From Streptomyces sp. NBC_00224 (GTDB lineage Bacteria; Actinomycetota; Actinomycetes; Streptomycetales; Streptomycetaceae), in NCBI RefSeq assembly GCF_041435195.1, contig NZ_CP108106.1, forward strand, positions 1,798,001-1,862,000: DNA of 64,000 nucleotides. Direction: 5' to 3'. The notes below the pieces were generated by a model. It saw nothing but the letters and a program-made list of their open reading frames with translations, was not told where the DNA came from and searched no databases. Shown here in pieces: positions 34,123 to 41,838 of the stretch. Every line of letters begins with the position of its first letter. Position 1 is the first letter of the stretch. Both the position numbers and the translations under genes were made by a program.

Positions 34123-34806
34123 TTGACGTTCCTCACCATCGGTCATCGCGGGGTCATGGGTGTCGAGCCGGAGAACACCCTGCGTTCCTTCGTCCGCGCC
34201 GAACGCTCGGGCATGGACGTCATCGAACTGGATCTGCACCTCAGCAAGGACGGCGCGCTCGTCGTGCTGCACGACGCCGAGGTGGACCGCACCACGGACG
34301 GAAAGGGCCCGGTGGCCGACAAGACCGTCGCCGAGCTGCGGGAGCTCGACGCGGGTCAGGGCGAGCGCATCCCGCTGTTCGAGGAGGTCCTGGACGCGGT
34401 CGGCTCACCGCTCCAGGCCGAGATCAAGGACATCAGGGCCGCCGACGAGCTCGCGCGCGTCATCCACGCGCGCGATGTCGTCGGCCGGGTCACGGTCTCC
34501 TCGTTCCACGAAGAGGCGCTCGCGCGGATGTCCTCGCTGGTGCCGGGGGTACGGACGGTCCTGGTCGCGAGCCACTGGGACAGCGGCATCGCGGAGCGGG
34601 CCACGGCGGTGGGCGCACACGCCCTCTCGCTCGACATCCGCCGCCTCACACTGGACGACGTCGAACGGGCGCACGCCGTGTCCGTACAGGTCATCGGGTG
34701 GGTGGTGAACACCCAGGACCATCTGCGGCTGGTGCGCGCGCTGGGCCTGGACGGCGCGACGACCGACTACCCGGAGATCCGCCGCACCGGCCGCTTCACC
34801 GCCTGA
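34123..34806 (+). CDS. Glycerophosphodiester phosphodiesterase
   Basis: A 227-residue GDPD-family TIM barrel. The catalytic HRG (IGHRGVMGVEPENTLRSF, about residues 7-24), the metal-binding IELDLHLSKDG (about 36-46), the second catalytic His in VVLHDAEVDRTTDG and QAEIKD are visible. It hydrolyses glycerophosphodiesters to glycerol-3-phosphate and an alcohol. The TTG at 34123 is chosen because GAGG lies 6 bases upstream and the protein then begins at the first strand of the barrel. No signal peptide is seen, so it is cytoplasmic. Confidence 0.9.
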   Translation: MTFLTIGHRGVMGVEPENTLRSFVRAERSGMDVIELDLHLSKDGALVVLHDAEVDRTTDGKGPVADKTVAELRELDAGQGERIPLFEEVLDAVGSPLQAEIKDIRAADELARVIHARDVVGRVTVSSFHEEALARMSSLVPGVRTVLVASHWDSGIAERATAVGAHALSLDIRRLTLDDVERAHAVSVQVIGWVVNTQDHLRLVRALGLDGATTDYPEIRRTGRFTA

Positions 34807-34822
34807 AACGCCCGCGGAACCG

Positions 34823-35365
34823 TCAGACCAGCTCCTTCACCAGGAGCTCGAAGGCGAGGTCCTGGCGCTGCGGGATGCCGAAGCGCTCGTCGCCGTACGG
34901 GAAGGGCGTCATCTTTCCCGTACGGCGGTAGCCGCGCCGCTCGTACCAGGCGATCAGCTCGTCCCGCACCGAGATCACCGTCATGTGCATCTCGGTCACG
35001 CCCCAGCCCTCGCGCGCGGAGCGCTCGGCCTCGGCGATGATCTCCTTGCCGAGGCCGCCGCCCTGGAGGCCGGGGCGGACCGCGAACATCCCGAAGTAGG
35101 CGGCGTGGCCGCGCTGTTCGAGCTGGCAGCAGGCGACGACGGCGCCGTCCCGCTCCACCGTGAGCAGCCGGCTGCCGGGCGTGGTGATCACCTTGCGCAC
35201 CCCCTCCGGGTCGGTGCGCTGCCCCTGGAGGATGTCCGCCTCGGTGGTCCAGCCGGTCCGGCTGGAGTCCCCGCGGTAGGCCGACTCGATGAGCGGCACC
35301 AGCTCCTCGACATCGGCCTCGGTGGCGTCCCGGTAGCTCAGCTCTCCGGCGCGGGTGGTGTCCAT
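34823..35365 (-). CDS. GNAT-family N-acetyltransferase
   Basis: A 180-residue GNAT acetyltransferase with the acetyl-CoA loop VRPGLQGGGLGKEII (Q/RxxGxG/A, about residues 97-111) and the C-terminal WYERRGYRRTGK. The substrate is unknown; it resembles single-domain acetyltransferases of small amines or protein termini. It converges on the GDPD gene with 16 bases between stops. Confidence 0.88.
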   Translation of the reverse strand: MDTTRAGELSYRDATEADVEELVPLIESAYRGDSSRTGWTTEADILQGQRTDPEGVRKVITTPGSRLLTVERDGAVVACCQLEQRGHAAYFGMFAVRPGLQGGGLGKEIIAEAERSAREGWGVTEMHMTVISVRDELIAWYERRGYRRTGKMTPFPYGDERFGIPQRQDLAFELLVKELV

Positions 35366-35426
35366 GCGAACGTTCTCCCAACTGCATCATGACGTGGCGG
35401 GCGCACCCCGAGCGTAACCCCGCCCC

Positions 35427-35432
35427 TAAGCT
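35427..35432 (+). promoter_or_regulatory. -10 box for leaderless VOC gene
   Basis: TAAGCT ends 8 bases before the ATG at 35441, and no ribosome site precedes that ATG. Confidence 0.35.
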
Positions 35433-35440
35433 GCTTCGGC

Positions 35441-35827
35441 ATGGTGCATGTGCTGAGCAGCAGAACCCTCCTGCGCCCCACCGACCCCGACCGCTCCCGA
35501 GCCTTCTACGGCGGGCAGTTGGGGCTCGCGGTCTACCGCGAGTTCGGCACGGGGCCGGAACGCGGCACGGTCTACTTCCTCGGCGGCGGCTTCCTGGAGG
35601 TGTCCGGCCGCGCCGAGGCGCCCCCCGCGCCCGGTCTGCGGCTGTGGCTCCAGGTGGCGGACGCGGCCCAGGCGTACGAGGAGCTGACCGGGCTCGGGGT
35701 GGAGATCCTGCGGCCTCCGGTGCGCGAGCCGTGGGGGCTGATCGAGATGTGGCTCCAGGACCCGGACGGGGTACGGATCGTGGTGGTCGAGGTGCCCGCG
35801 GACCATCCGCTGCGCTTCCGCCCCTGA
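35441..35827 (+). CDS. VOC-family (glyoxalase-like) protein
   Basis: A 128-residue vicinal oxygen chelate protein with the paired beta-alpha-beta-beta-beta units: RTLLRPTDPDRSRAFYGGQLGL at the N-terminus and MWLQDPDGVRIVVVEVP at the C-terminus. The family includes glyoxalase I, dioxygenases and antibiotic-binding proteins; the metal ligands are not complete enough to choose. It is monocistronic and probably leaderless. Confidence 0.87.
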   Translation: MVHVLSSRTLLRPTDPDRSRAFYGGQLGLAVYREFGTGPERGTVYFLGGGFLEVSGRAEAPPAPGLRLWLQVADAAQAYEELTGLGVEILRPPVREPWGLIEMWLQDPDGVRIVVVEVPADHPLRFRP

Positions 35828-35970
35828 CATCGGCCACCCGCGCCGCGACAATCCCGGCGATACGCGAGCTCCCCGCGCGCCCCCTTGTGTGTCCTTGCGC
35901 CCGCGTGCGACACGGCCCGCACGGGAATCGACCTCTCGGCAGGGCGACATGTCGAGCGGGGAGGTGTGCC

Positions 35971-36543
35971 ATGCACGGAACCGCGCTGTCCGGCTGGCTG
36001 CTCGTGGCGGTGTGCGCGGCCACCGGCGCGTACTGCGTACTGCGGCTGCGCAGCGACTGCGCACGGGCGCGCAGTTCGGCCGGGGGCGAGGCGGTGATGG
36101 GCTTCGGTATGGCCGCGATGGCCGTCCCGGCTGCGTTCGCGTCCCCGCCGTCCTGGATCTTCGCCGCGTACGCGGGGGTCTTCGGGGCCGCGGCCCTGCG
36201 GGCGGGCTGGCTCGCCCGCACACACGGGAACGGCAACAGTCACCATCTGCACCACGTGATCGGTTCGCTCGCCATGGTCTACATGGCGCTGGCGATGAGC
36301 ACCCCGGGCGGCCACGCCGCACACGGGGGCCACACGGGTCCCGCGAGCGGGATCCCGCTCGTCACCGGCGCGCTGCTCGTCTACTACGTGGGCTATGTGC
36401 TCACGACGGGCGCACGGCTGCTGCCCGTCGCGGGACCGGCCCGCGACGGCGGTGCGCCCGGCTGGGGCGCGCGGCCCGAACTGACGCTGGCGTGCCGGTT
36501 GTCGATGGGGATCGCCATGCTGGCGATGCTGCTCGCCCTGTGA
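35971..36543 (+). CDS. DUF5134 membrane protein
   Basis: A 190-residue protein with about five or six hydrophobic segments and His clusters (NSHHLHHVIG, about residues 90-99, and HAAHGGHTG, about 111-119). It matches the DUF5134 family of actinobacterial membrane proteins. The function is unknown; the His clusters could bind metal. GGAGGT is 6-7 bases before the ATG. It lies just before an M56 peptidase gene, an arrangement seen in other actinomycetes, though each seems to have its own start signal. Confidence 0.8.
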   Translation: MHGTALSGWLLVAVCAATGAYCVLRLRSDCARARSSAGGEAVMGFGMAAMAVPAAFASPPSWIFAAYAGVFGAAALRAGWLARTHGNGNSHHLHHVIGSLAMVYMALAMSTPGGHAAHGGHTGPASGIPLVTGALLVYYVGYVLTTGARLLPVAGPARDGGAPGWGARPELTLACRLSMGIAMLAMLLAL

Positions 36544-36680
36544 CGTGCGCCGGGGTTCGCCCGGGGCCCGTCCGCGGTTCTCCTGACGTCCACCCCGCGG
36601 CGCCCGCCGGTGATCGTGATCAAAACGTGGCGTGCGTCACTTGGTGTGCAAGGTCGTACCTATGGGGACGGCCCCGCTCA

Positions 36681-36686
36681 TAGGCT
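36681..36686 (+). promoter_or_regulatory. -10 box for leaderless M56 gene
   Basis: TAGGCT ends 6 bases before the ATG at 36693. There is no ribosome site, so a leaderless mRNA is likely. Confidence 0.4.
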
Positions 36687-36692
36687 GAGGCC

Positions 36693-37628
36693 ATGATGGT
36701 CTCCCTCGCGTTGCTGGCGCTCGGCGTCGTGTCCGCCGTGGTGGCCCCGCGGCTGTTCGCGCGCGCCCACTGGGCCGAGCGCGAGCCGGTGGTGGCGCTG
36801 TGGGTCTGGCAGTGCGTGGTGGCCGCGGTCCTGCTGTGCTTCGCGCTCGCGATGGTCTTCAGCGCGGCGGCGGCCTGGCAGACGGTACGGGGGCAGGTGT
36901 TCGCGACCGCCCCGCGCGCGGTGGTCGACGCGTACGCGCTGGGCCCGTACGGCCCGTGGTCGGCGGCGCTCGCGGTCCTGCTCTTCTGCGGCGGCGCCTG
37001 GACGGCCGCGATGCTCACCCGGGAGATCCGCAATGCGCGGGCGGGGCGCCGGGCACGGCGTTCGGAACTGCTGGTGCGCGCGCCGCTGCTGCCCGGCGAG
37101 GAGCCCGGCGGGGCGCCGCTGGTGGTCCTGGAGGCCCAGCGCCCGGACGCCTGGTGGCTGCCGGGCCCCAGCCCCCAACTGGTCATCACCACCGCGGCAC
37201 TTCGGCGCCTGAAGGGCCGTCAGCTCGACGCCGTGCTCGCCCATGAGCAGGGCCACGCGCGCGCCCGCCACCACTGGCTGCTGAACTGCTCGGCCGCGCT
37301 GGCCAACGGCTTCCCGAAGATCCCGGTGTTCGCGGCCTTCCGGGACGAGATGCACCGGCTGGTCGAGCTGGCCGCGGACGACGTCGCCTCGCGGCGGTAC
37401 GGGCGGCTGACGATCGCGCTCGCCCTGGTCGAACTCAACGAGGACCGGGGCCTGTTCGGCCCCTGCCCGGCCCCGCACGGCGAGGTCCCGCAGCGGGTGA
37501 AGCGCCTCCTCGCCGCCTCGCCCCGGCTCACCGCGGGCCACCGGCTCCGGCTGACGGCGGCGGCCGCCCTGGTCCCGGTCGTACCCCTCCTGGTGGCTTT
37601 CGTGCCGGGTCTGCGCGCCCTGGGCTAG
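36693..37628 (+). CDS. M56-family membrane metallopeptidase
   Basis: A 311-residue BlaR1/MecR1-like zinc peptidase without a sensor domain. Membrane segments lie at about residues 3-20, 34-56, 86-107 and 288-306. The catalytic motif HEQGH (about 184-188) and the downstream ELAADD (about 227-232) are intact. In the usual arrangement such peptidases inactivate a BlaI-type repressor, but no blaI gene is adjacent here, so its target is elsewhere or different. Confidence 0.88.
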   Translation: MMVSLALLALGVVSAVVAPRLFARAHWAEREPVVALWVWQCVVAAVLLCFALAMVFSAAAAWQTVRGQVFATAPRAVVDAYALGPYGPWSAALAVLLFCGGAWTAAMLTREIRNARAGRRARRSELLVRAPLLPGEEPGGAPLVVLEAQRPDAWWLPGPSPQLVITTAALRRLKGRQLDAVLAHEQGHARARHHWLLNCSAALANGFPKIPVFAAFRDEMHRLVELAADDVASRRYGRLTIALALVELNEDRGLFGPCPAPHGEVPQRVKRLLAASPRLTAGHRLRLTAAAALVPVVPLLVAFVPGLRALG

Positions 37629-37679
37629 CCCAGGCGCTCACGAGATCGACCCGTCGGCACCTCAGCGAGGATCGAGCCC

Positions 37680-38372
37680 ATGCCCATCGCAGCCCCGCCG
37701 ACGCGCACCCCCGCCCTCGCCATCGGTCCGGCCCGCGCGGGTGCGACCCTGGCGGCCCTCTCCGGCCTCCTGCTGGCCCTTGTGGCGGCCGGGTGGGGGC
37801 CACTGATGACCCAGGACCGCGCGGTCGCCGACGGGCTCCACAAGAGGGCCGTGGCCGAGCCGGGGCTCACCCACGTCAACCGGGTGCTCACCGACTGGGT
37901 CTGGGACACCTGGACGATGCGCGCCCTGCTGGCCGTGGTGGTCGTCGCCCTCTTCGTACGCGGCGGACGGCCCCTCGCGCTGTGGGCGGCCGCGACGAGC
38001 GCGCTGGGCACGTTCGTCCAGCAGAGCCTGAAGGCGGCGCTCGGGCGGGAGCGGCCCAGTTGGCCGGATCCGGTCGATTCCGCGTCGTACGCGGCCTTCC
38101 CGTCGGGCCACGCGCTCACCGTGACGGTGACATTCGGCCTCCTGCTGTGGCTGACGGCTGCCCGGGGCGCCCGCCCCGCGGTGCGCCGGGCGGTGGCCGC
38201 GGCCGGCGCCGTCTCGGTGCTCGGGGTGGGCTTCACCCGCGTCTATCTCGGCGTCCACTGGCTCTCGGACGTGGTCGGCGGCTGGCTGATCGGCGCGGCT
38301 CTGGTGGCCCTGTCGGTGGCGGCGTACGGGAGATGGGGCGCGAACCGGCCGCATCCGGCCGACGGAGCTTGA
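37680..38372 (+). CDS. PAP2-family phosphatase
   Basis: A 230-residue membrane phosphatase. The three PAP2 signatures are present: KAALGRERP (KX6RP, about residues 121-129), PSGH (about 142-145) and TRVYLGVHWLSD (SRX5HX3D-like with Thr for Ser, about 185-196). About five or six membrane segments surround them. It probably dephosphorylates a lipid phosphate or undecaprenyl pyrophosphate on the outer face of the membrane. GAGG precedes the ATG. Confidence 0.9.
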   Translation: MPIAAPPTRTPALAIGPARAGATLAALSGLLLALVAAGWGPLMTQDRAVADGLHKRAVAEPGLTHVNRVLTDWVWDTWTMRALLAVVVVALFVRGGRPLALWAAATSALGTFVQQSLKAALGRERPSWPDPVDSASYAAFPSGHALTVTVTFGLLLWLTAARGARPAVRRAVAAAGAVSVLGVGFTRVYLGVHWLSDVVGGWLIGAALVALSVAAYGRWGANRPHPADGA

Positions 38373-38405
38373 ACCGACCGGGGCGCGCGGGGAAGGATCG
38401 CGGCC

Positions 38406-39215
38406 ATGGCGATCAAGGGTGTGCTGTTCGACTTCTCCGGGACGCTGTTCCGCGTCGAGTCCACGCGGGACTGGCTCCGCACCGTCCTCGACGAGAGGGG
38501 CATCACGCTCCCGGAGGAACAACTCGCCCGGTACGTCGAGGAGTTGACCGAGGCGGGGGCGCTGCCCGGCGGCGCCGACCCCTCGCACGTGCCGCCGCAG
38601 CTGGCGGAGCTGTGGGCGACCCGCGACCGCAGCGCCGAGCTCCACCGGGCCGCGTACACCGGGCTCGCGAAACGGGTGACACTGCCAGATCCGCAGTTGT
38701 ACACCGCGCTCTACGAACGGCACATGACACCCGCCGCCTGGCGCCCCTATCCCGACGCGCGGGCGGTCCTGACCGGGCTGCGCGAGCGGGACGCGCGCGT
38801 GGCCGTGGTGAGCAACATCGGCTGGGACCTGCGGCCGGTCTTCCGCGCCCACGGCCTGGACGGCCTGGTGGACGCGTACGTCCTGTCGTACGAGCACGGG
38901 GTGCAGAAGCCGGACGCGCGGCTGTTCCGGGCGGCCTGCGAGGCGATCGGGCGGGAGCCGGGCGAGGTGCTGATGGTGGGCGACGACCGCCGGGCGGACG
39001 GCGGGGCCGCGGCACTGGGCTGCGCCGTCCACTTCGTGGACCATCTGCCGGTCGAGGAGAGGCCGGCCGGGCTGAGCCCCGTCCTGGACGTCGTCGACCG
39101 GGGCGAAGAGCAGGCCACCTATGGGCCGCCCCTCCTGGGTGATCCCCCGCGTCACCCAGAAAGGGCAGCAAATCCGCAGGCCAGAACCCCCGGGAGGGGT
39201 TCCCGCATACGGTGA
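38406..39215 (+). CDS. HAD-family hydrolase
   Basis: A 269-residue haloacid dehalogenase-type hydrolase. Motif I is FDFSGTLF (about residues 8-15): the nucleophile Asp is kept but the usual second Asp is Ser, so phosphatase general-acid chemistry may be changed. Motif II is VVSNIG, motif III the Lys in VQKPDARLF, and motif IV MVGDDRRADG. The last 35 residues are Pro/Arg-rich and unconserved. Either AAGGAT acts as a -10 for a leaderless mRNA or GGAAGGA acts as the ribosome site. Confidence 0.87.
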   Translation: MAIKGVLFDFSGTLFRVESTRDWLRTVLDERGITLPEEQLARYVEELTEAGALPGGADPSHVPPQLAELWATRDRSAELHRAAYTGLAKRVTLPDPQLYTALYERHMTPAAWRPYPDARAVLTGLRERDARVAVVSNIGWDLRPVFRAHGLDGLVDAYVLSYEHGVQKPDARLFRAACEAIGREPGEVLMVGDDRRADGGAAALGCAVHFVDHLPVEERPAGLSPVLDVVDRGEEQATYGPPLLGDPPRHPERAANPQARTPGRGSRIR

Positions 39216-39221
39216 CCTGAG

Positions 39222-39239
39222 TATATTGGCTCAGAGCCA
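39222..39239 (+). promoter_or_regulatory. Promoter and palindrome of TetR gene
   Basis: TATATT (39222-39227) is a rare AT-rich -10. TGGCTCAGAGCCA (39227-39239) is a perfect palindrome right behind it, over the predicted start point, and fits an autorepression site. Confidence 0.55.
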
Positions 39240-39259
39240 GTCAACGCAGGAGTTACAGC

Positions 39260-39877
39260 ATGTCCCCGCGCAGCGCATCGGTCAATGAAGAGTTGCGCCG
39301 ACGTTCCCGTGAACGGCTGCTCCAGGCGACAGTCGAACTGGTGGCGGAGCGCGGCTACGAGGCGACCACCCTCGGCGACATCGCCGACCGGGCCGGTTCG
39401 GCGCGCGGTCTGGTCTCGTACTACTTCCCCGGCAAGCGCCAGCTGCTCCAGTCCGCCGTCCACCGGGTCATGCACCTGACCCTGGAGGCGGGCCTGGAGC
39501 AGGAGCCGCGGACCGACGACGGCCGGGAGCGGCTCGCCCGCGCCATCGACGCCATACTGGGCCTCACCAAGGTCCACCCCGTACTGATGCGCGCCCACAT
39601 GGCCGGGATCCTCCAGGCCGAGGGGTTCGTGCAGTGCCCCGAGCAGCAGCGCCTGTCCTGGCTGCTGCGGGACACCATGGAGCGGTACGGCTCGACGGAC
39701 GTGGACGCCGACTACCCGATGCTGCGCGCGCTCCTGATGGGCGCGGTCTTCGCGGCGCTGCTGCCCGGCGCGCCCATGGAGGTGCCCAGACTGCGCGCCG
39801 AGCTGTTCCAGCGGTTCGGGCTCGACTGGGAGCTGGGCAATCCGCCGCCGCAGGGGAAACCCCTCGCCGTCCCCTGA
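39260..39877 (+). CDS. TetR-family regulator
   Basis: A 205-residue TetR protein with the helix-turn-helix TTLGDIADRAGSARGLVSYYFPGKRQLL (about residues 35-62). The ligand domain has no recognisable signature. AGGAG precedes the ATG. The palindrome over its promoter suggests autoregulation. The downstream FprA-like gene starts 69 bases later on the same strand and may be in the same transcript. Confidence 0.9.
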   Translation: MSPRSASVNEELRRRSRERLLQATVELVAERGYEATTLGDIADRAGSARGLVSYYFPGKRQLLQSAVHRVMHLTLEAGLEQEPRTDDGRERLARAIDAILGLTKVHPVLMRAHMAGILQAEGFVQCPEQQRLSWLLRDTMERYGSTDVDADYPMLRALLMGAVFAALLPGAPMEVPRLRAELFQRFGLDWELGNPPPQGKPLAVP

Positions 39878-39946
39878 CGCCGCGCGCGCCCCGGTGCGAT
39901 GCTGGAGTCCCTGGTGGGATCCTCCTGCGGGAAGGGAGCACCCTTC

Positions 39947-41314
39947 GTGCTGCGCATCGCCGTCGTCGGTTCCGGGCCGAGCGGGGTCTACACCGCCCAG
40001 TCCCTGGTCACCCAGAGTGCGGTACCGGGGCTGCGGGTCGACGTCCTGGACCGGCTGCCCTGCCCGTACGGACTGGTGCGCTACGGGGTGGCGCCCGACC
40101 ACGAGAAGATCAAGTCGCTCCAGAACAACCTGCGGACCGTCCTGGAGGACGAGCGGATCAACTTCCTCGGGCACGTCGAGATCGGGCCCGGGGGCGTGTC
40201 GCCGGAACGCCTGCTGCGGCTCTACCACGCGGTGGTGTACTGCGTGGGCGCGTCCGCCGACCGCCGGCTCGGCATTCCCGGCGAGGACCTGCCGGGCAGC
40301 TGCTCGGCCACCGACTTCGTCTCCTGGTACAGCGCCCACCCCGACGCCGGAGCGAACGGCTTCTCGCTCGAATGGCTCACCGCCCGCTCGGCCGTGGTCA
40401 TCGGCGCGGGCAACGTGGCGGTCGACGTGGCCCGCATCCTGTCGCGCGGGGCCGACGAGCTGCGCCCCACCGACGTGCCGCACGCGGCGCTGGGCGCGCT
40501 GGCCGCGAGCCGGGTGCGCGAGGTGCACATGGTCGCCCGGCGCGGCCCCTCGCAGGCGAAGTTCACCACGAAGGAGCTGCGCGAGCTGGGCTCGCTGCCG
40601 GGCGCCGAGGCGGGGGTGGACGCCGCCGAACTGGCCCTGGATCCGGCCTGCTCGGACCCGTCCGCGCTGCCCTCCGCCGTCCGCCGCAACGTCGAGGTGC
40701 TGCGCGGCTGGGCGGCGGCGGACCGCGAGCCGCGCGGGGTGGAGCGCACCCTGCGGCTGCGGTTCTTCCTGCGTCCGGTGGAGATCCTGGAGCGGGACGG
40801 GCGGGTGGGCGGGGTCCGGTTCGAGCACACGGCCCCGGACGGGGCCGGGGCCGTGCGCGGCACCGGCACGTACGAGGAGATCGAGGCCCAGCTCGTGCTG
40901 CGGGCGGTCGGCTATCTGGGCGTGCCGCTGGCGGGCCTGCCGTTCGACCCGGCGACGGGGACGGTCCCGCACGCGGCCGGACGCGTCCTGCGCGACGGCG
41001 TGCCGTCGCCCGGCGAGTACGTGGCGGGGTGGATCAAGCGCGGCCCGACGGGTGTCATCGGCACCAACCGCCCGTGCGCCAAGGAGACGGTGACCTCGCT
41101 CCTGGAGGACACCGAAGCCCTCTCGCGGCGGCCCGTCGAGGGCGAACCCGTGGACGCCATGCGGGAGTCGGGGCTGCGGCCGGTCCAGTGGCGGGGCTGG
41201 CTGGACATCGAGCGGGCGGAGGCGGAGCTCGGGCGCTCGCTGGGCCGGGGCCCGGTGAAGATCGCCGACTGGGACGGGCTGCTGACGGCGGCGCTGGGCA
41301 CGCGCGAGGGCTGA
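39947..41314 (+). CDS. FprA-like ferredoxin-NADP reductase
   Basis: A 455-residue adrenodoxin-reductase-type flavoenzyme. The FAD fingerprint VVGSGPSGVYTA (about residues 6-17) and the NADP fingerprint VVIGAGNVAVDVARIL (about 149-164) are clear, with the family stretches CPYGLVRYGVAPDH and WIKRGPTGVIGTNR. It passes electrons from NADPH to ferredoxins, for example for P450 enzymes. The GTG at 39947 is chosen because AAGGGAG lies 8 bases upstream. A bidirectional hairpin follows at its stop codon. Confidence 0.93.
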   Translation: MLRIAVVGSGPSGVYTAQSLVTQSAVPGLRVDVLDRLPCPYGLVRYGVAPDHEKIKSLQNNLRTVLEDERINFLGHVEIGPGGVSPERLLRLYHAVVYCVGASADRRLGIPGEDLPGSCSATDFVSWYSAHPDAGANGFSLEWLTARSAVVIGAGNVAVDVARILSRGADELRPTDVPHAALGALAASRVREVHMVARRGPSQAKFTTKELRELGSLPGAEAGVDAAELALDPACSDPSALPSAVRRNVEVLRGWAAADREPRGVERTLRLRFFLRPVEILERDGRVGGVRFEHTAPDGAGAVRGTGTYEEIEAQLVLRAVGYLGVPLAGLPFDPATGTVPHAAGRVLRDGVPSPGEYVAGWIKRGPTGVIGTNRPCAKETVTSLLEDTEALSRRPVEGEPVDAMRESGLRPVQWRGWLDIERAEAELGRSLGRGPVKIADWDGLLTAALGTREG

Positions 41315-41365
41315 GAGCCTGTCTTTGAACCCCCGCCTGCGCAGCGGCGGTCGGTGACAGGCTCT
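41314..41365. terminator. Bidirectional terminator
   Basis: AGAGCCTGTC (41314-41323) and GACAGGCTCT (41356-41365) are perfect arms around an inner CCGCC/GGCGG stem, between the convergent FprA-like and ArsR genes. Confidence 0.75.
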
Positions 41366-41374
41366 GAGCGCGGC

Positions 41375-41722
41375 TCAGCCGCCGAGCCGCGCCCCCTGGA
41401 GCGCCGCCGCCTCCAGGATCCGGTCGAACAGCCCCGGGAAGAGCTCCTCCAGGTCGGCCCGGCGCAGCCCGTTCATCTTGGCGGTGCCCCGGTAGGTCTG
41501 CTGGATGACGCCGCTCTCGCGCAGCACCCGGAAGTGGTGCGTGGTCGTGGACTTGGTGACGGGCAGGTCGAAGTACGAGCAGGAGAGCTCGCCGTCGGCG
41601 GCCGCGAGATCGCGGACCACCCGCAGCCGGATCGGGTCGGAGAGCGCGTGCAGCACCCCCTCCAGACGGATCTCGTCGCGCGCCGGATGGTCGAGTTCGC
41701 GCTTGCTCGTTGCTGTGGACAC
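41375..41722 (-). CDS. ArsR-family regulator
   Basis: A 115-residue ArsR/SmtB-like winged-helix regulator (LSDPIRLRVVRDLAAA, about residues 27-42; recognition helix region TKSTTTHHFRVLRESGVI, about 56-73). The classical metal-binding Cys pair ELCVC is absent; the SCSYFDLPV segment holds one Cys, so it probably senses redox or organic ligands. It is divergent from the OYE gene, with a long dyad between them. The GTG start is 7 codons upstream of the first helix-forming region. Confidence 0.87.
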   Translation of the reverse strand: MSTATSKRELDHPARDEIRLEGVLHALSDPIRLRVVRDLAAADGELSCSYFDLPVTKSTTTHHFRVLRESGVIQQTYRGTAKMNGLRRADLEELFPGLFDRILEAAALQGARLGG

Positions 41723-41741
41723 GCACTCATTGTACGAGACC

Positions 41742-41781
41742 CATCGTAGTTTGACATCTCCCGTACTACGATGCGTATCGT
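41742..41781. promoter_or_regulatory. ArsR operator around OYE promoter
   Basis: CATCGTAGT (41742-41750) and ACTACGATG (41765-41773) are perfect 9-base arms. They enclose a consensus -35 (TTGACA, 41751-41756); TATCGT (41776-41781) is a possible -10 at a long 19-base spacing. Further TCGTACGA-like half sites lie on both sides. Confidence 0.6.
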
Positions 41782-41838
41782 ACGAAGCGAGCCCGGCGCC
41801 GCCCGGTGGTGCCGCGGCCGTCCTGAATGGAGTCTGCC

